Program-made: the position numbers and the translations under genes
In this document: positions 61,473 through 64,000 of the stretch, in pieces
How the letters are laid out: every line of letters begins with the position of its first letter
Position numbering within the stretch: the stretch's first letter is position 1
Assembly: GCA_965140775.1 (NCBI GenBank)
Contig: OZ223471.1
Coordinates: 3,100,001-3,164,000 of the forward strand
Direction: 5' to 3'
DNA from: UBA6244 sp965140775
Lineage (GTDB): Bacteria > Bacteroidota > Bacteroidia > Bacteroidales > F082
DNA length: 64,000 nt
The notes under the pieces: model-generated
Told to the model about the DNA's origin: nothing
Databases searched by the model: none
What the model saw: only the letters and a program-made list of their open reading frames with translations

Positions 61473-62912
61473 TCACTCAAGCAATTTTGGAATAATCTCA
61501 AAAAATGACCTATAATCGGAACTGGTAAAATACTGTGAATTGCCATTGCCAATATCTTCGCTAAAGGCTTTGTAAATACTGTTAAAAGTACTGCGCGACA
61601 TACGATAATCAGTACTAAGTCCGGTGATGGAAGTTAGCAGGTCAGCTTCCGAATAATACTTATTAAATTGCATGAGTCCATAATGACTTGATGAAGTCAG
61701 CGGAACATAATACAAAAACGTTCCTTTGTATTCCGTGTTGTTCGACACATATTCTCCCTTGAGTTTATCCTTCATGTTGTAGGTTATCTTTTTCTGGGGA
61801 TAAACCATCTTCATGTTTCGCGAGGGCTTTATTTTAAACTCAAGACCCACCGGCGAATTGATATCCGGAGTTGGCTTGTTGCCTACACCGGCACCTTTCA
61901 GGGTTTGCCTCAGGTTATCGTCCCTCACCAAATCGTAATCCACAGTTTTGGTAATAAAACCCGTTTCAATATAGGGGTTGTAATAGTCTTTTGAAAAAGA
62001 GGTATTCATCTCAATGTCGCAGTGAAGGGTGTTGAAATAGTAGTAGTAATACAGGGTTTTGTCGAATTGCAGGTATTGCTCGCCCGAAGTCCACATCAGC
62101 TCATCACCAAATCCACCCAGAAAAACATTGGAATAATGAATGCCTTTTTTAAAGTGGGTTTCTTGTTTGTCGCCATAATCAGGCTTGATTTTTATGTGGA
62201 TAACCCCATCACCATGGTTGGCATCGTAGCCGTTGAAGCGAATTTTTTCTTTGTTTAAGTTTTTGGCTACACTCACACTTGGAATGGTATAGATGATGTA
62301 TTCGTTGCCGTAAAAAATCAACACCGATTTCTCAGAAGTACTGGATGTGAGCGCATTTCGGTAGGTAACCAGATAAGGACGACCTTCTTCGAGTTCGTTG
62401 AACTGCGCAATTTCGTCGGAAATCCGGGGATGGAGTGAAGTGGCCAGGTTATTTTTCTTGATTTCCAACTGCTGAGCGGCCATCTTTTTTTCTTCCTCCC
62501 GTTTCAGCCGGGCCAACTCTTCCTGACGTGCCTGTTCCTTACGTTGCCGCTCCGCCTCCATGGCTTTTTCATATTCATCGTCAACCGAAATAATGACCGA
62601 CGAAAGTTTTTTGAGTATGTCGGCCTTGGGATTGAAAGCGTAGCACTTCTCCAACGTTTTTTTTGCCATAATCCAATCCTTCTTGCCCGCGTAGCATTGG
62701 GCACGCAAGGCTTCGATGGTGGCATTGCTACCGCCTCCGGCTTCAACGGATTTTTCGAGTTGGCTGAGGGCTTCATCGTAGTTTGACGACTCAAATAATT
62801 CTTCAGCTGCATAATAATACGCGATGGATTTGGCCTGATTGTTCTGCCCAAAAGCTGATATGGCTGTCATGACAATCAATGTAGCCGCTAAAATTATATA
62901 TCTCATATTCAA
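61473..62912 (-). CDS. Secreted TPR and coiled-coil protein of unknown function
   Basis: A 479-residue protein with a signal peptide (ATLIVMTAISAFGQ). Residues 25-110 are two to three TPR-like repeats (IAYYYAAEELFESSNYDEAL, ALRAQCYAGKKDWIMAKKTL). A charged coiled coil follows (AMEAERQRKEQARQEELARL). The rest is a beta-rich domain (VLIFYGNEYIIYTIPSVSVA, IHIKIKPDYGDKQETHFKKG). No family was recognised. It starts 1 bp after the stop of the upstream partial gene, so the two form an operon. The last 26 bp of the gene, with 13 bp beyond the stop, are repeated at 59584. Confidence 0.65.
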   Translation of the reverse strand: MNMRYIILAATLIVMTAISAFGQNNQAKSIAYYYAAEELFESSNYDEALSQLEKSVEAGGGSNATIEALRAQCYAGKKDWIMAKKTLEKCYAFNPKADILKKLSSVIISVDDEYEKAMEAERQRKEQARQEELARLKREEEKKMAAQQLEIKKNNLATSLHPRISDEIAQFNELEEGRPYLVTYRNALTSSTSEKSVLIFYGNEYIIYTIPSVSVAKNLNKEKIRFNGYDANHGDGVIHIKIKPDYGDKQETHFKKGIHYSNVFLGGFGDELMWTSGEQYLQFDKTLYYYYYFNTLHCDIEMNTSFSKDYYNPYIETGFITKTVDYDLVRDDNLRQTLKGAGVGNKPTPDINSPVGLEFKIKPSRNMKMVYPQKKITYNMKDKLKGEYVSNNTEYKGTFLYYVPLTSSSHYGLMQFNKYYSEADLLTSITGLSTDYRMSRSTFNSIYKAFSEDIGNGNSQYFTSSDYRSFFEIIPKLLE

Positions 62913-62913
62913 T

Positions 62914-64000
62914 CTAGTATCTATAAAAATTTTTGGTGATTTTGTATCCTTGCGATTGATATTGCGCCTTCATTTCTTCCACCTTATCGTGTACCAGGCC
63001 TCCGCACTTTTTATCCCGTGCTTTAATTCTTCGCTTGATGGCATCAACATCCGTATCGCTGCCATCATTTCTCAACAACAACAATCCATTCCAGTACTCA
63101 TATCTACCTGTAATTGAGGCTGTTTTTATGGGGTCGATCAGCCAATTGCCGTTGGAATCCAAATAACCTTCCTCATAGAGGTCAATATTTACGCTGCCAT
63201 CTTTATCGCAGGAAACTTCAATTTCACGACTGGAAATATATTTAATCACTTTGGCAATACCCTCTTTGGGTTTATAATCAAGGATTCGGTAATCCACAAA
63301 CGGAAAAATGGTTTTGCCGGTTTTTGTATTCACCACGCCAAACTTTCCATTCTCCTGTTTTATCTCAAAATTACTGTTGTCGGTTTCGGTGGAAGCAACA
63401 CCCGACCACGGATCATCGGCATTTTGTTCAGATTCCCTGCCTTCCCACGAATTACCCTCTGTTTCCGACGTCCCCATACTGCTCCACGGATCATTGTTGC
63501 CGTTGCTTTCAGCCCTTCCGAAATCATCAACGGCATGGGTATCTGCTTCAACCAGGCTCTCCCACATGCTTTCATTTGAGTCAGGTGTCTCGGCCAGGGT
63601 TTCTTTTTCCTTCTTTTCTCGTTTGTTATAGGCTTCGGCAATGGCATCAATTTCGCGGGTGGGCACCTCCAACTTGGTGACTTCCAAGCCATAAAAGGTC
63701 ATTTGGTTGGCATATTTAAACGTGTTGAAAGCCGTTTTGTTCGACTTGGTTGGGCAATCGCTCCATTGAATAAAGCTAAGCCAATCCTTCGGACTTCCCG
63801 GTACGATGTCGTTGCCCGTGGCACCTTCTTTGGTGATCAGAAAATGTGCCCTTGAATTGATTTCGCGGTACCCGGAGGCACCTTCGTTGGCACCCCAGGT
63901 GGCATTTTTGGTCACTTGCATGTTGTTGACAAACTTCTTACCACAAACATCCAGGTCTTTAACCGATACATATTGGGGGTCTAACTGTGTGGAAACATAG
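62914..64000 (-). CDS. WG-repeat-like envelope protein (5' end outside the window)
   Basis: The frame is open to the window edge, so the start lies beyond 64000; a start at 63921 would cut a well-formed domain (VSVKDLDVCGKKFVNN just before). Visible parts: a beta domain (ATWGANEGASGYREINSRAH), a low-complexity serine/acidic linker with DDPWSGVASTETD- and NDPWSSMGTSETEG-like repeats, and a segment FEIKQENGKFGVVNTKTGKT plus IFPFVDYRILDYKPKEGIAK that looks like one WG-type repeat (KFGVVN...FPFVDYRIL). Its neighbour 1 bp downstream is a secreted TPR protein, so an exported pair is likely. No family can be assigned with certainty. Confidence 0.55.
   Translation of the reverse strand, partial: YVSTQLDPQYVSVKDLDVCGKKFVNNMQVTKNATWGANEGASGYREINSRAHFLITKEGATGNDIVPGSPKDWLSFIQWSDCPTKSNKTAFNTFKYANQMTFYGLEVTKLEVPTREIDAIAEAYNKREKKEKETLAETPDSNESMWESLVEADTHAVDDFGRAESNGNNDPWSSMGTSETEGNSWEGRESEQNADDPWSGVASTETDNSNFEIKQENGKFGVVNTKTGKTIFPFVDYRILDYKPKEGIAKVIKYISSREIEVSCDKDGSVNIDLYEEGYLDSNGNWLIDPIKTASITGRYEYWNGLLLLRNDGSDTDVDAIKRRIKARDKKCGGLVHDKVEEMKAQYQSQGYKITKNFYRY

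Overview
The window looks like a chromosomal piece of an uncultured or environmental member of the Bacteroidota, Bacteroidia-like. The reasons are the gldA-gldF-gldG gliding-type ABC transporter genes, promoters of the Bacteroidota form (TTTG, then TAnnTTTG), a type IX secretion-like C-terminal tail, the AmgK-RapZ/MurU gene pair, BatA-type proteins and FISUMP-domain surface proteins. No rRNA or tRNA gene was seen.

Layout. 1-2171: gldG (cut by the window edge), gldF and gldA, all on the minus strand. 2260-16137: an AT-rich array of about 13 one- or two-gene units, all on the minus strand, separated by palindromic sites. The first bases of a unit (after G|TT) are complementary to a box just after the last gene of the same unit. 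This is the signature of integron gene cassettes with attC sites. No integrase gene is present, so I read it as an integrase-less cassette array (CALIN) between gldA and rsmG. Its cargo is a damaged toxin-antitoxin pair, two PD-(D/E)XK nuclease-like proteins, membrane proteins, lipoproteins and secreted proteins.

16292-23452: core genes: rsmG, a glucosaminidase/LysM hydrolase, an AmgK-like kinase fused to a RapZ C-terminal domain, a MurU-like nucleotidyltransferase, and an AddB-like PD-(D/E)XK protein. 23584-31546: a signalling operon of two large hybrid histidine kinases, CheR and CheB. 31547-36300 and 49610-51800: mosaics of dispersed palindromic repeats, holding a DUF4143-type ATPase and a small GIY-YIG nuclease.

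36502-49475: a surface-protein region: a small secreted protein, an octamer tandem repeat, a 665-residue repetitive protein, and six tandem FISUMP-domain paralogues with almost identical 5' parts and different 3' parts. One paralogue is frameshifted in a run of ten G. 51851-59498: a BatA-type membrane protein, topoisomerase IV subunit A, a secreted protein with a sorting tail, and an NlpC/P60 hydrolase.

59570-61460: a REP-associated tyrosine transposase (RAYT) with a 172-bp tandem array. Each array unit carries one REP palindrome plus a copy of the 3' end of the transposase gene. The same REP occurs more than twenty times across the window, and the whole block lies between 38-bp direct repeats. 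61473-64000: two secreted or envelope proteins in an operon, the upstream one cut by the window edge.

The two most unusual systems are the integrase-less cassette array and the RAYT with its tandem array. The FISUMP paralogue cluster comes next.
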